A stretch of DNA of 22,024 bases from CAG-492 sp045643465. GTDB lineage: Bacteria; Bacillota; Clostridia; TANB77; CAG-508. Within the stretch, counting starts at the first letter, position 1. The number at the start of each line of letters is the position of its first letter. The translations under genes were made by a program, and so were the position numbers. The notes below the pieces were generated by a model. That model saw nothing but the letters and a program-made list of their open reading frames with translations. It searched no databases and had not been told where the DNA came from. Location of the stretch: the NCBI GenBank assembly GCA_045643465.1, contig JAZUKV010000022.1, positions 1 through 22,024 of the forward strand, in the 5' to 3' direction. This document shows, piece after piece, positions 1 to 7,082 of this stretch.

Positions 1-416
1 AATATTATAATAAAAAATATCAAAAAGTAGGATATGTATTTAGAGATAGATATAAATCAGAAGGAATATATACTGATAGTCAGTTAGCAACTTGTCAAAA
101 GTATATATATAACAATCCTGTAAAAGCAGGTATTTGTAAGAAAGCATCCGATTATTTGTTTTCAAATTATAAAAAAATAAGTGAAGTACAAGATGAGAAA
201 AAATATAATTTTATTGATGTTGAAAAATGTGAAGCTCAAGACATAATTAACGAATACTTAAAATATAATAATATTGAAATTAATGACTTAAAAATGCAAA
301 AAGATAAATTACGAGAATTAATAATTTTTCTTAAAGAAAAAAATAATATTTCATTAAGGAAAATATCAGAAAAAACAGGAATTGGAAGAGAGACAATAAG
401 GAAATTGTATAAATAG
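1..416 (+). CDS. REP-associated tyrosine transposase (Y1_Tnp/RAYT), 3' part
   Basis: The gene is cut by the left window edge; its frame begins at base 3 and ends with TAG at 414-416, leaving about 137 residues. The visible part reads FRDRYKSEGIYTD followed by KYIYNNPVKAG, the conserved C-terminal block of IS200/IS605-like HUH single-strand transposases of the RAYT type. A lysine-rich linker and a C-terminal helix-turn-helix follow (SLRKISEKTGIGRETIRKLYK region), a tail I associate with clostridial members. The HUH catalytic motif should lie upstream, outside the window. A TTG at 156 is open in frame but would discard the transposase block, so it is not a likely start. RAYTs are usually single-copy chromosomal genes flanked by the short palindromes they act on; one such palindrome starts one base after the stop. 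Whether the full gene is intact cannot be judged. Confidence 0.8.
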   Translation, partial: YYNKKYQKVGYVFRDRYKSEGIYTDSQLATCQKYIYNNPVKAGICKKASDYLFSNYKKISEVQDEKKYNFIDVEKCEAQDIINEYLKYNNIEINDLKMQKDKLRELIIFLKEKNNISLRKISEKTGIGRETIRKLYK

Positions 417-445
417 TTGTCAAAAAAGGACGTCCCTATTGACAA
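417..445 (+). repeat. REP-like palindromic element A next to RAYT gene
   Basis: Perfect 7-bp inverted arms, TTGTCAA (417-423) and TTGACAA (439-445), enclose a 15-base core with the palindrome GGACGTCC (428-435). It begins immediately after the RAYT stop codon. Its layout (arm, A/G-rich stretch, GACGTCCC, two-base spacer, arm) matches element B at 703-733. The link to the transposase is inferred from adjacency and from the known RAYT-REP association. Confidence 0.55.
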
Positions 446-477
446 AAAAATCATGACAAAATGTCATGATTTTTTTT

Positions 478-478
<1 letters not shown>
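444..478. terminator. Bidirectional intrinsic terminator between RAYT gene and tRNA-Gly
   Basis: An 8-bp stem TCATGACA (451-458) / TGTCATGA (462-469) with an AAA loop is bordered by A-run 444-450 and T-run 470-478. It can therefore stop both the plus-strand transposase transcript and the minus-strand tRNA transcript. Confidence 0.8.
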
Positions 479-551
<73 letters not shown>

Positions 552-581
552 AATATTTCATTTCCTCTTGGAACGATTATT

Positions 582-610
582 ATTTTAATATATTGTTTTA
601 TAATTGTCAA
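582..610 (-). promoter_or_regulatory. Promoter of tRNA-Gly
   Basis: On the minus strand, TTGACA (610-605), 17-bp spacer, TAAAAT (587-582). This places initiation about 24 nt upstream of the mature tRNA 5' end at 551. Confidence 0.75.
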
Positions 611-702
611 CACTTTTTTTATAATTTTTAATATTTTTTATATTGCTTTTATCTTTGCATTTTACAATTTACAATGAATATTATTATTTAGAAAAATAAA
701 AA

Positions 703-733
703 AGTGGAAAAGAGAACCGTCCCCAATTCCACT
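703..733 (-). repeat. REP-like palindromic element B, also gmk terminator
   Basis: Perfect 7-bp arms AGTGGAA (703-709) and TTCCACT (727-733) enclose a core with GAGAACCGTCCCC. The layout equals element A at 417-445. Read on the minus strand, the core folds further (GGGGA with TTCTC) and the last arm runs into TTTTTTATTTTT, so the element can act as the intrinsic terminator of gmk. The gmk stop codon TAG (734-732) overlaps the element's arm. Confidence 0.55.
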
Positions 734-1307
734 AAAATTCTGTTTTTCCTGTTTCTAATTCACTGTTTATTATTTGCATGATTATACTTATTGTTTTTTC
801 TAAATCGTTGTTTTTTATTACGTAATCATACATTCCGATTTTGGTTTCTTCATAGTCAAATCTGTTTAGTCTTAGTGTTATTTCTTTGTAGTCTGCTTTT
901 TCTGATCTTGCTTCTAATCTTTTTTGTAAAATATGTTTTGGCACTTTTAAGAAAATTGTTACTACTTTTGTGTCTTGCCCTAATAATTTTACTAAATTTT
1001 CTGTACCATTTACATCAATATCTTTTACTATTATTTTTCCACTTTTTATTTTTTCATTTAATAATACTCTAGAAGTTCCATAGTAATTTTCATGATGTAT
1101 ATCGTATTCATAAAACTCCTTGTTTTCTATCATTTTTTCAAATTCTTCTTTTGATACGAAATTATAGATTTCACCATTAACTTCTCCTTCTCTTGGTGCT
1201 CTTGATGTATATGATGCTAATGATTCTACATTCTTCATTCTTGCTATTAATGCTTTTTTTATTGTATCTTTTCCTGATCCTGATACACCAGATAATATAA
1301 CTAACAT
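732..1307 (-). CDS. gmk: Guanylate kinase (divergent)
   Basis: The 191-residue protein phosphorylates GMP to GDP with ATP in the cytoplasm. The P-loop is GVSGSGKDT (residues 7-15), where most Gmk proteins have GPSGVGKGT. SYTSRAPREGEVNG and NYYGTSR correspond to the GMP-binding segments, IDVNG to the Walker-B-like stretch, and YDYVIKNND to the conserved C-terminal block. Length fits the family. The ATG at 1307 overlaps the rpoZ stop by 7 bases, implying translational coupling; AAAGG lies just upstream. The usual Firmicute order is yicC-remA-gmk-rpoZ, but here rpoZ comes first and remA is absent. The last codons end inside a REP-like element. A related GMP/nucleotide kinase is a weaker alternative. 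Confidence 0.85.
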   Translation of the reverse strand: MLVILSGVSGSGKDTIKKALIARMKNVESLASYTSRAPREGEVNGEIYNFVSKEEFEKMIENKEFYEYDIHHENYYGTSRVLLNEKIKSGKIIVKDIDVNGTENLVKLLGQDTKVVTIFLKVPKHILQKRLEARSEKADYKEITLRLNRFDYEETKIGMYDYVIKNNDLEKTISIIMQIINSELETGKTEF

Positions 1308-1489
1308 ATTTTTACCTTTCCCTCTGAAATTTCTTCTGCTGCTATTGTTACTGGTGATTCTTCCAAAGTATCTACTAATGGCTCTTCTCCTTGTGCTATT
1401 CTTCTTGCTCTTTTTGAAGTAGCTATTACTAATTCAAATCTGTTTTCTGATTTTTTTAATAATTCTGCAACGCTTGGTTTTACTATCAT
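1301..1489 (-). CDS. rpoZ: RNA polymerase omega subunit
   Basis: This 62-residue protein is the small omega subunit that helps fold and assemble the beta' subunit of RNA polymerase. PSVAELLKKSENRFELVIATSKRARRIAQG is the signature helix region, and the end (TIAAEEISEGKVKI) matches the family tail. Length is normal for Firmicutes. AAAGGGG sits a few bases upstream of the ATG at 1489. It lies 61 bp behind yicC and overlaps gmk by 7 bp, so the three are probably co-transcribed. Confidence 0.92.
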   Translation of the reverse strand: MIVKPSVAELLKKSENRFELVIATSKRARRIAQGEEPLVDTLEESPVTIAAEEISEGKVKIC

Positions 1490-1550
1490 TTTATATACCC
1501 CTTTTCAAAAATTTTTGCAAACTTTTAAATTTGCTAGCTAAACTGATCTA

Positions 1551-2426
1551 TTATTCTATATTTTGAATTTGCTCTCTTATATCTTCTAGCTCTGTTTTTA
1601 TATCAATTACTAAATTTGTAATCTCTAATTTTACAGATTTTGATGCTATTGTATTTGCTTCTCTATTCATTTCTTGAATAATAAAATCTATCTTTTTTCC
1701 TACTGCATTTTCAGTGTCTACTAATGCCTTAAATTGTTCAATATGACTTCTTAATCTTGTTAGCTCTTCCTGGATTGAAGATTTATCTGCAAATATAACG
1801 ATTTCTTGAGAAAGTCTTGCTTCATCTACTACATCAGTTTTTAATATTTCTTTTATTCTTTCTCCCAATTTTACTACATATTCTTCGATAAGTCCAGTAG
1901 TATTTTTGGAAATTTCATCAACCATTGAATTTATTCTATCTAATCTCTTTAATAAGTCTTCTTTTATTTTTTTACCTTCTACAAATCTCATATTAACAAA
2001 ATTGTCAATAGCTTCATTTAAACATTTCATAAGCTCTGATAAGATAATATCATTTTCGCTTTCATCATTTTTTAATTGTAATACATCTGGCATTTTAGTA
2101 ATTTCTGTGATTTTTATATTATCACTTAAATTTTCCTCTTCTGCTAATGCTTTTAGCTCTTTAATGTACAATTTTGCTAAATCTTTATTGATAACAACTT
2201 CTTTACCTTCGTTTGTATAATTTGAGTATTCTATAAATACATCAATTTTTCCTCTTGATACTCTATTCGCTATTGCTTTTTTTACATCATTTTCGTAAAA
2301 ACTAATATTCCTTGGAAGTCTTACATTTATATCACAATATCTATAATTTACTGATTTTATTTCTACACTATAACATCTTCCATTTATCTCTAGTTTGTTT
2401 TTACCATATCCAGTCATACTATTCAT
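1551..2426 (-). CDS. yicC: YicC/YloC family endoribonuclease
   Basis: About 291 residues. The N-terminus MNSMTGYGK, the block SVNYRYCDINVRLPR, and the C-terminus IREQIQNIE are hallmarks of the YicC/YloC family. Members are RNA endonucleases; in E. coli YicC affects small-RNA decay. I chose the ATG at 2426 because it gives the family N-terminus and lies 13 bases behind GAGGAG (2440-2445). An upstream in-frame TTG at 2438 would be only one base from that site. It is 24 bp behind the lysine-rich membrane gene and upstream of rpoZ-gmk, its classic neighbours. Glutamate/lysine-rich helices in the middle probably build the oligomeric ring reported for the family. Confidence 0.93.
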   Translation of the reverse strand: MNSMTGYGKNKLEINGRCYSVEIKSVNYRYCDINVRLPRNISFYENDVKKAIANRVSRGKIDVFIEYSNYTNEGKEVVINKDLAKLYIKELKALAEEENLSDNIKITEITKMPDVLQLKNDESENDIILSELMKCLNEAIDNFVNMRFVEGKKIKEDLLKRLDRINSMVDEISKNTTGLIEEYVVKLGERIKEILKTDVVDEARLSQEIVIFADKSSIQEELTRLRSHIEQFKALVDTENAVGKKIDFIIQEMNREANTIASKSVKLEITNLVIDIKTELEDIREQIQNIE

Positions 2427-2450
2427 ATATAAAATCAAACTCCTCTATAT

Positions 2451-3824
2451 TTAATCTATTTCTTCATCTTCTTCAAGCTCTGAAGAGACGCTTTCTTCTT
2501 TTGAAATATCATTCTTATTCCTTAAAAATTTATTTCTGTTTATTATAAAAGCAATTATTGATTTAATAATGTAATATATTGAAATTGATGCCCCTGTTAT
2601 CCAAAGTATCTTTATAAAATTTTGTGTATAAATTTGTAGTATATATGGTATTACCAATGTATATATTCCCATTATTAATGTTTCAATACCATTTATACAT
2701 TTGCTTACTTTGTCTTCTTTGTATGCTGATTCGATTAGTAATAATGATATTCCTAAAAATAAAAATGAAAATAGATTAATATCTTTTATCAATGCTTTTT
2801 TTGCTACATTGTAAAAACCATAATTACAAAATACTAAAAATAATATAAATACTATTGCAAATATTATATTATAGAATGAACTTTTAAAAATAGAAAATTT
2901 TTCTGTTTTTGATATGAATTTTCTATTTTTTATTTTTTCATCTAGCTTTTCCATATCAAATTTATCTGAAAGCTCTTTTTCTATAAAATAAATTTTTACG
3001 TCTTTTGCATCTTCTATCTCATTATTCTCTGGCTCTTTATTTATCTCTTTTGTTTCGTTTGTATCTTTTTTAGTGTTTTTAACATTTTTCTTTGTTGTAT
3101 TGTTAATTTTAATTTTTCCTGATTTTTCGCTGCTAGCTTTATTAACGTTTCCTGCTATTTTACTTTTAGTAGTACTGCTATTCTTTTTAGTTGTATTTTT
3201 CTTTTCTGTTGATTCTGTTTTAGCTTTAGTTGTTTTTGCACTAGTTGATACTGCTTTGCTTTTTGTTTCACTTTTTTTAGTTGTTGATACTTTTTTAGGT
3301 TCAACTTTAGCATTATCACTTTTTGTTGATGCTTTAGTTGCTTTTGTTTTAGCTGTTTCCTTAGTAGCTATAGATTCAGCTGTTTCTATTATATCTTTTA
3401 AATCTTTTTCATTATTGGGTTGGATTTTTTTCACTTTAGAAATCTTTTTAGTACTTGCTTCAAATTCTTCACTTAATGCTTCTTCATTAGCAACTTTTGA
3501 ATTTTTTCTTTTTGCCACTGTTGCTGTAGTTTTATTTTTATTTACTTCTTTTGATGTTTCTTCTAATACTTTTTTATTCTTTTCTGCTGTAGTTTTTTTC
3601 TTATTAACTTCCTTTTTTTCGTTATTATCTTCTTTTTTATTTGAAACTTTTTTCTTTACTTCTGGCTCTTTTTTATCTATAGTTTTCTTTTGAGTTTCAT
3701 CTTTCTTTACCGGAGTTTTTGAAGTCACTTTTTTTACACTTCCAACTTTTTTAGTTTCTGTTCCTTTATTTTTATCTTCCACTATTTTTTTATTACTTTT
3801 TTTAATTACTTCTTTTTCTTCCAA
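2451..3824 (-). CDS. Lysine-rich disordered N-terminus fused to a four-helix membrane domain, unknown function
   Basis: A 457-residue protein I do not recognise. Residues 1 to about 270 are low-complexity, rich in K, T, S, E and N, with many KK, TTKK and KKVS units, resembling histone-H1-like tails and surely disordered. After an acidic stretch comes a membrane domain with about four hydrophobic helices (near residues 320-345, 350-370, 385-405 and 410-430), ending in an acidic tail (SSELEEDEEID). There is no signal peptide, so the basic segment probably stays in the cytoplasm and could contact nucleic acid, ribosomes or anionic lipids; that is inference. The start is TTG, directly after the rsmE stop, supported by GGAGG (3835-3839) ten bases upstream. 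It lies between rsmE and yicC in one operon. Confidence 0.75.
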   Translation of the reverse strand: MEEKEVIKKSNKKIVEDKNKGTETKKVGSVKKVTSKTPVKKDETQKKTIDKKEPEVKKKVSNKKEDNNEKKEVNKKKTTAEKNKKVLEETSKEVNKNKTTATVAKRKNSKVANEEALSEEFEASTKKISKVKKIQPNNEKDLKDIIETAESIATKETAKTKATKASTKSDNAKVEPKKVSTTKKSETKSKAVSTSAKTTKAKTESTEKKNTTKKNSSTTKSKIAGNVNKASSEKSGKIKINNTTKKNVKNTKKDTNETKEINKEPENNEIEDAKDVKIYFIEKELSDKFDMEKLDEKIKNRKFISKTEKFSIFKSSFYNIIFAIVFILFLVFCNYGFYNVAKKALIKDINLFSFLFLGISLLLIESAYKEDKVSKCINGIETLIMGIYTLVIPYILQIYTQNFIKILWITGASISIYYIIKSIIAFIINRNKFLRNKNDISKEESVSSELEEDEEID

Positions 3825-4580
3825 TTAAATACTACCTCCAAGTTCATACATAATAACACTTGCCATAGCTAAAGCTACTGTTTCAGTTCTTAATATTCTT
3901 GTCCCTAATGTTACAATCTTTGCTCCTGCTTTTTTTAATTTTTCAATCTCTTGAGGTTCAAAACCACCTTCTGGACCTATAACAATTCCTATTTTCGGAT
4001 TGCTATTATTTTGACTTTTTAGCTCTTCAATTGAATCTTTAAAACAATATCCTTCTGCTTTTTCATATGGAACAATTATCATATCATAATTTTTAATTTC
4101 TTCACAAATTTTAGTTATACTTATAATATTTTCTATTTTAGGAATTATATCTCTTCCTGACTGCTTTGACGCTACTTCTGAAATTTTTTGCCAACGCTCT
4201 ATCTTCTTTTTTTCATCTTTCCCTGAAATTTTAGAAACACATCTTTCCATTTCTGTTGGAATTATTGCTTTTACTCCAAGCTCTGTAGCTTTTTGAATTA
4301 TTAATTCCATTTTATCAGATTTTGGAATCCCTTGAAAAATATTTAAATCTATATTTGATTCTGCATTTGAGCTTACTTCCTCTATAATAATACATTTAAT
4401 TTGATTTTTTTCTATTTCATCTATTTTTACTTTATAATTTTGGGCAGTATCCACATTACAAACTTGAAATTCATCATCTTTTTTCATTCTGAAAACATTT
4501 GCAATATGGTTTACATCTTCTCCTAAAATATAAATTTTTTCATTTTCTATCTGATTATTTTTTATAAAAAATTTCGGCAT
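3825..4580 (-). CDS. rsmE: 16S rRNA m3U1498 methyltransferase RsmE
   Basis: A 251-residue SPOUT-family enzyme that methylates N3 of U1498 in 16S rRNA using S-adenosylmethionine. An N-terminal PUA-like domain (about 1-70) is followed by the SPOUT domain. Visible signatures are KSDKMELIIQKATELGV, the ERWQKI..ASKQSGR block, IGPEGGFEPQE, and LGTRILRTETVALAM, the last two forming the trefoil-knot cofactor site. Full length for the family. It opens the five-gene operon and has its own promoter (4605-4634). In many Firmicutes prmA precedes rsmE, but here a small RNA unit and transketolase do. Confidence 0.95.
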   Translation of the reverse strand: MPKFFIKNNQIENEKIYILGEDVNHIANVFRMKKDDEFQVCNVDTAQNYKVKIDEIEKNQIKCIIIEEVSSNAESNIDLNIFQGIPKSDKMELIIQKATELGVKAIIPTEMERCVSKISGKDEKKKIERWQKISEVASKQSGRDIIPKIENIISITKICEEIKNYDMIIVPYEKAEGYCFKDSIEELKSQNNSNPKIGIVIGPEGGFEPQEIEKLKKAGAKIVTLGTRILRTETVALAMASVIMYELGGSI

Positions 4581-4604
4581 ATAACTCTCACTTTCTTCTT
4601 GTAC

Positions 4605-4634
4605 ATTTTATCATAAATATGCATTTTCTGTAAA
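4605..4634 (-). promoter_or_regulatory. Promoter of rsmE operon
   Basis: Minus strand TTTACA (4634-4629), 18-bp spacer, TAAAAT (4610-4605) preceded by TGA (extended -10). It lies just after the terminator of the small RNA unit, so rsmE and the downstream genes have independent expression. Confidence 0.65.
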
Positions 4635-4655
4635 TAGTAATTGTTATAAAAAAGA

Positions 4656-4686
4656 GGACCCCCAGCAGAAAACTACTAGAGGGTCC
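4656..4686 (-). terminator. Terminator of the small RNA unit and of the transketolase transcript
   Basis: GGACCC (4686-4681) pairs with GGGTCC at the other end, and CTAGTAG pairs with CTGCTGG around a TTTT loop. There is one bulged T, and the stem is followed by TCTTTTTT. No other terminator is visible between tktC and this point. Confidence 0.85.
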
Positions 4687-4701
4687 ATCCAGGAGAAGTG
4701 T

Positions 4702-4737
4702 TTAAAAAAACAAACCAATGGTAGGGCTGTTGCCCAT
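4702..4737 (-). CDS. Candidate 11-residue peptide inside the small RNA
   Basis: ATG at 4737 to TAA at 4702 encodes MGNSPTIGLFF. AAAAAGGAG lies upstream, with 11 bases between GGAG and ATG, slightly long but usable. The frame sits exactly in the loop closed by the stem AGGAGAAGT/ACTTCTCCT, so folding would hide the ribosome site. I know no function for this sequence. It may be a regulatory or leader-type peptide, or the frame may be incidental to the RNA. Confidence 0.35.
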   Translation of the reverse strand: MGNSPTIGLFF

Positions 4738-4786
4738 ATATATAACTTCTCCTTTTTATACGGTTAGTGAATACTAACTGTTAAAG

Positions 4787-4815
4787 ATATTAACATAATT
4801 TTTTTTATTTGTCAA
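4787..4815 (-). promoter_or_regulatory. Strong promoter of the small RNA unit
   Basis: TTGACA (4815-4810), exact 17-bp spacer, TAATAT (4792-4787) preceded by TGT (extended -10). It starts 11 bases after the tktC stop codon. Expected transcript start is near 4780. Confidence 0.8.
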
Positions 4816-4825
4816 CTGTTTTATA

Positions 4826-5749
4826 TTAAATTTCATCAATTATAGCTTTTGCATCAATTTTGAAATATTTCATTAATTCTTCTGCTTTTCCTGATTTACC
4901 AAAAGTATCTTTTATTCCTAGCTTTTTTAATGATTTTGGATATTCTTCTGCAAGTACATCTGCTATAGCAGTTCCTAATCCTCCTATAACATTGTGATCT
5001 TCTACAGATATTAGCTTGTCAGTTTCTTTTGCACATTTTACAATCATATCCTTATCGATAGGTTTAATTGTATGAATATCAACAACTCTAACAAATTTTC
5101 CTTGCTTTTCTAATAATTCTTTTGCCTTGATTGCTTCTGCAACAGTATCACCTGTTGCAAATATTGTTGCATCATTTCCTTTACCTATTTGAACTGCTTT
5201 TCCTATCTCAAATTTTTCATCTGACTCATAAATTATTGGTGTTGCAGCTCTTGACAATCTTACATAAACTGGACCATCTATTTTAGAAATCTCTTTAATA
5301 ACCCATTTTGTTTGTATATCATCAGATGGACTTATCACCGTCATATTTGGAATAGCTCTCATCATTCCTATATCTTCTAGCATTTGATGGCTTGCACCAT
5401 CTTCCCCTACAGTTATGCCTGCATGTGTTGCACATATTTTTACATTTAAATTTGGATAACATACACCATTTCTTATTTGATCATACGCTCTTCCAGCTGC
5501 AAATACTGCAAATGTACTTGCATATGGTATCTTGCCACAAGTAGCAAAACCAGCTGCAGTTCCTATCATATCTTGCTCTGAAATTCCTATATCAAAAAAC
5601 CTATTTGGAAATTCTTTAGCAAATAAATTTGTTTTTGTAGCAGATGATAAATCTGCATCTAATACAATTATTTTTTCATTTTCTTTTCCTAGCTCTACTA
5701 ATGCTTCTCCATAGCTTTGTCTTGTAGCAATTTTTTTATCTAAATTCAT
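4826..5749 (-). CDS. Transketolase, C-terminal subunit
   Basis: 307 residues carrying the pyrimidine-binding (Pyr) and C-terminal domains of a two-subunit transketolase, which moves two-carbon ketol units between sugar phosphates in the pentose phosphate pathway. The block FFDIGISEQDMIGTAAGFA contains the glutamate (E58) expected to activate the thiamine diphosphate aminopyrimidine ring. THAGITVGEDGASHQMLEDI and VRLSRAATP match the family. The ThDP/Mg-binding GDG motif is absent because it lies in the partner at 5769-6587. AAAGGGTGA precedes the ATG at 5749. The 19-bp gap to the N-subunit indicates co-transcription and stoichiometric expression. Confidence 0.93.
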   Translation of the reverse strand: MNLDKKIATRQSYGEALVELGKENEKIIVLDADLSSATKTNLFAKEFPNRFFDIGISEQDMIGTAAGFATCGKIPYASTFAVFAAGRAYDQIRNGVCYPNLNVKICATHAGITVGEDGASHQMLEDIGMMRAIPNMTVISPSDDIQTKWVIKEISKIDGPVYVRLSRAATPIIYESDEKFEIGKAVQIGKGNDATIFATGDTVAEAIKAKELLEKQGKFVRVVDIHTIKPIDKDMIVKCAKETDKLISVEDHNVIGGLGTAIADVLAEEYPKSLKKLGIKDTFGKSGKAEELMKYFKIDAKAIIDEI

Positions 5750-5768
5750 AACTTTTCACCCTTTCCAT

Positions 5769-6587
5769 TTAATTAAGCTCTTGAATGGCCATTCTATATT
5801 GATCTTCATTAGGAGCTTTTCCATGCCATTCTGCCTTGTTTTCCATAAATGATACCCCTTTTCCTTTAGTCGTAATAGCTATAATTGCTGTTGGTTTTCC
5901 TTTTATGAGTTTTGCTTTTTCAAAACTTTTTATTAAATCTTCTATGTTGTTACCATTTACTGTAATTACATTAAATCCAAAGCTTTCAAACTTGCCCTCG
6001 ATGTTAGCCAGTCCTTTTACAGCTTCAATTGTTCCATCTATTTGTAAATTATTATTATCTACAACTACACATAAATTATCTAATTTATACTTATTGGCAG
6101 TCATAGCCGCTTCCCAAATTTGACCTTCTTCAATTTCTCCATCACCTAATACACAATAAACTCTATATCCTAAACCTTCTAATTTTGAATTTAGAGCCAT
6201 TCCATTTGCTATAGATAACCCTTGTCCAAGTGAACCACTTGATGCATCTACTCCTGGAATTTTATTCATATCTGGATGACCTTGTAATATACCATCAATT
6301 TTTCTGAATTCCACTAAGTTTTCTTCACTTATATATCCTTTTTTAGCTAATACTGCATATAAAGCTGGAGAGCAGTGACCTTTTGACAATACTAGTCTAT
6401 CTCTAGATTCTGATATTGGATTATCAGGATTTATATTCATTTGGTTAAAATATAACACTGTTAAAATATCTGCACATGACAATGCTCCACCTGGATGTCC
6501 AGATTGTGCATTATATACTTGCTCTATAATATTTTTTCTTACCTCTTTTGCAATATTTTCTAAAGCTTGTATACTAACAATTTTCAT
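5769..6587 (-). CDS. Transketolase, N-terminal (ThDP-binding) subunit
   Basis: 272 residues forming the diphosphate-binding half of transketolase. Seen here: SGHPGGALSCADILTVLY near residue 29, KGHCSPALYAVL at 69-80, GSLGQGLSIANGMA at 118-131, and the ThDP/Mg2+ motif from GDGEIEEG (148-155) to the NNN at 178-180. Length is normal for split versions, which occur in many Clostridia and archaea. The start ATG at 6587 follows AGGAGG (6595-6600) with 7-base spacing. It begins one base after the stop of the upstream MazF/PemK-like gene and is followed 19 bp later by the C-subunit, so all three share a message. Confidence 0.94.
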   Translation of the reverse strand: MKIVSIQALENIAKEVRKNIIEQVYNAQSGHPGGALSCADILTVLYFNQMNINPDNPISESRDRLVLSKGHCSPALYAVLAKKGYISEENLVEFRKIDGILQGHPDMNKIPGVDASSGSLGQGLSIANGMALNSKLEGLGYRVYCVLGDGEIEEGQIWEAAMTANKYKLDNLCVVVDNNNLQIDGTIEAVKGLANIEGKFESFGFNVITVNGNNIEDLIKSFEKAKLIKGKPTAIIAITTKGKGVSFMENKAEWHGKAPNEDQYRMAIQELN

Positions 6588-6588
6588 A

Positions 6589-7062
6589 TTAATTCCTCCT
6601 AAGTTTTATATTATTTATAATATTACTTTTATAAATTTCTACTTTAGTTTTATCAATATTTCCTATTTTTAGCAATATATTTTTGGTGAAAATTTTGTAA
6701 ATTGCATCTGTTTTTATGATACTATCCTTTTTTAAATTATTTTCCTCATTTTTTAAAATTAATTCATTGTATTTGAACCTTATTTTATCTATTTTAGATG
6801 ATAATATCATTCCCAAATATACAACACTGCTATTTATTAATTTTATATCTACTATTAAGAATATATGAAAACTTCCATTTTGACCATTTTGATATTTATA
6901 TTTTTTAACAAAAACTAAATCTCCTATAACATAATTATTATATTTTTCACCTTGCTCTAAAATAAAATCTATATATTCATTTATGAAAATCTCGTCTTCT
7001 ATATTAGCATCTTCTAGATTTTTTATTATTTTATTTTTTAATGCATATTCAAAAAAGTTCAT
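6589..7062 (-). CDS. MazF/PemK-like domain protein, probably not a classical toxin
   Basis: 157 residues. The first 40 or so are helical and acidic. YVIGDLVFVKKYKYQNGQNGSFHIFLIVDI resembles the first strands of the MazF/PemK fold, and KKDSIIKTDAIYKIFTKNILLKIGNID resembles its C-terminal pattern (kDS-i..d.i..i.k..l...iG.l). MazF-fold proteins are often RNA endonucleases paired with a small antitoxin. No antitoxin gene is adjacent; the neighbour upstream is a kinase and the gene runs straight into transketolase (one base apart). The start ATG at 7062 has AGGAGG seven bases upstream. The fold assignment is pattern-based and moderately uncertain; the gene itself is clear from its tight operon position. 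Confidence 0.6.
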   Translation of the reverse strand: MNFFEYALKNKIIKNLEDANIEDEIFINEYIDFILEQGEKYNNYVIGDLVFVKKYKYQNGQNGSFHIFLIVDIKLINSSVVYLGMILSSKIDKIRFKYNELILKNEENNLKKDSIIKTDAIYKIFTKNILLKIGNIDKTKVEIYKSNIINNIKLRRN

Positions 7063-7082
7063 ATAACCTCCTAAATTAAAAG

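Larger units (their letters stand above)
4648..4780 (-). ncRNA. Structured small RNA unit, unrecognised family
   Basis: A self-contained transcript of about 130 nt, bounded by a consensus promoter and a strong terminator. Predicted folds, 5' to 3': hairpin GUUAGU/ACUAAC (78-73 with 68-63 of 47xx); long-range 9-bp perfect stem AGGAGAAGU (4753-4745) with ACUUCUCCU (4699-4691); inside it the GGGC-AACA-GCCC hairpin (4734-4723); then the terminator stem 4686-4656 followed by UCUUUUUU. The long-range stem buries the Shine-Dalgarno sequence of the short frame at 4737-4702. It begins within the 3' trailer of the transketolase genes, so its terminator probably also ends that transcript. I do not recognise it as 6S, SRP RNA, tmRNA or a metabolite riboswitch. 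Confidence 0.6.

Noticed and set aside
2427..2438. TTG at 2438 as the yicC start
   Set aside because: It is one base from the GAGGAG site, too close; ATG at 2426 gives the family N-terminus.
3073..3693. A long hydrophobic open frame on the plus strand opposite the lysine-rich gene
   Set aside because: It is the antisense of AAA/ACT-rich codons, which always read as F/L/V/S; it has no ribosome site.
4640..4780. T-box or metabolite riboswitch for rsmE
   Set aside because: No T-box sequence or known aptamer core, and rsmE has its own promoter after the terminator.
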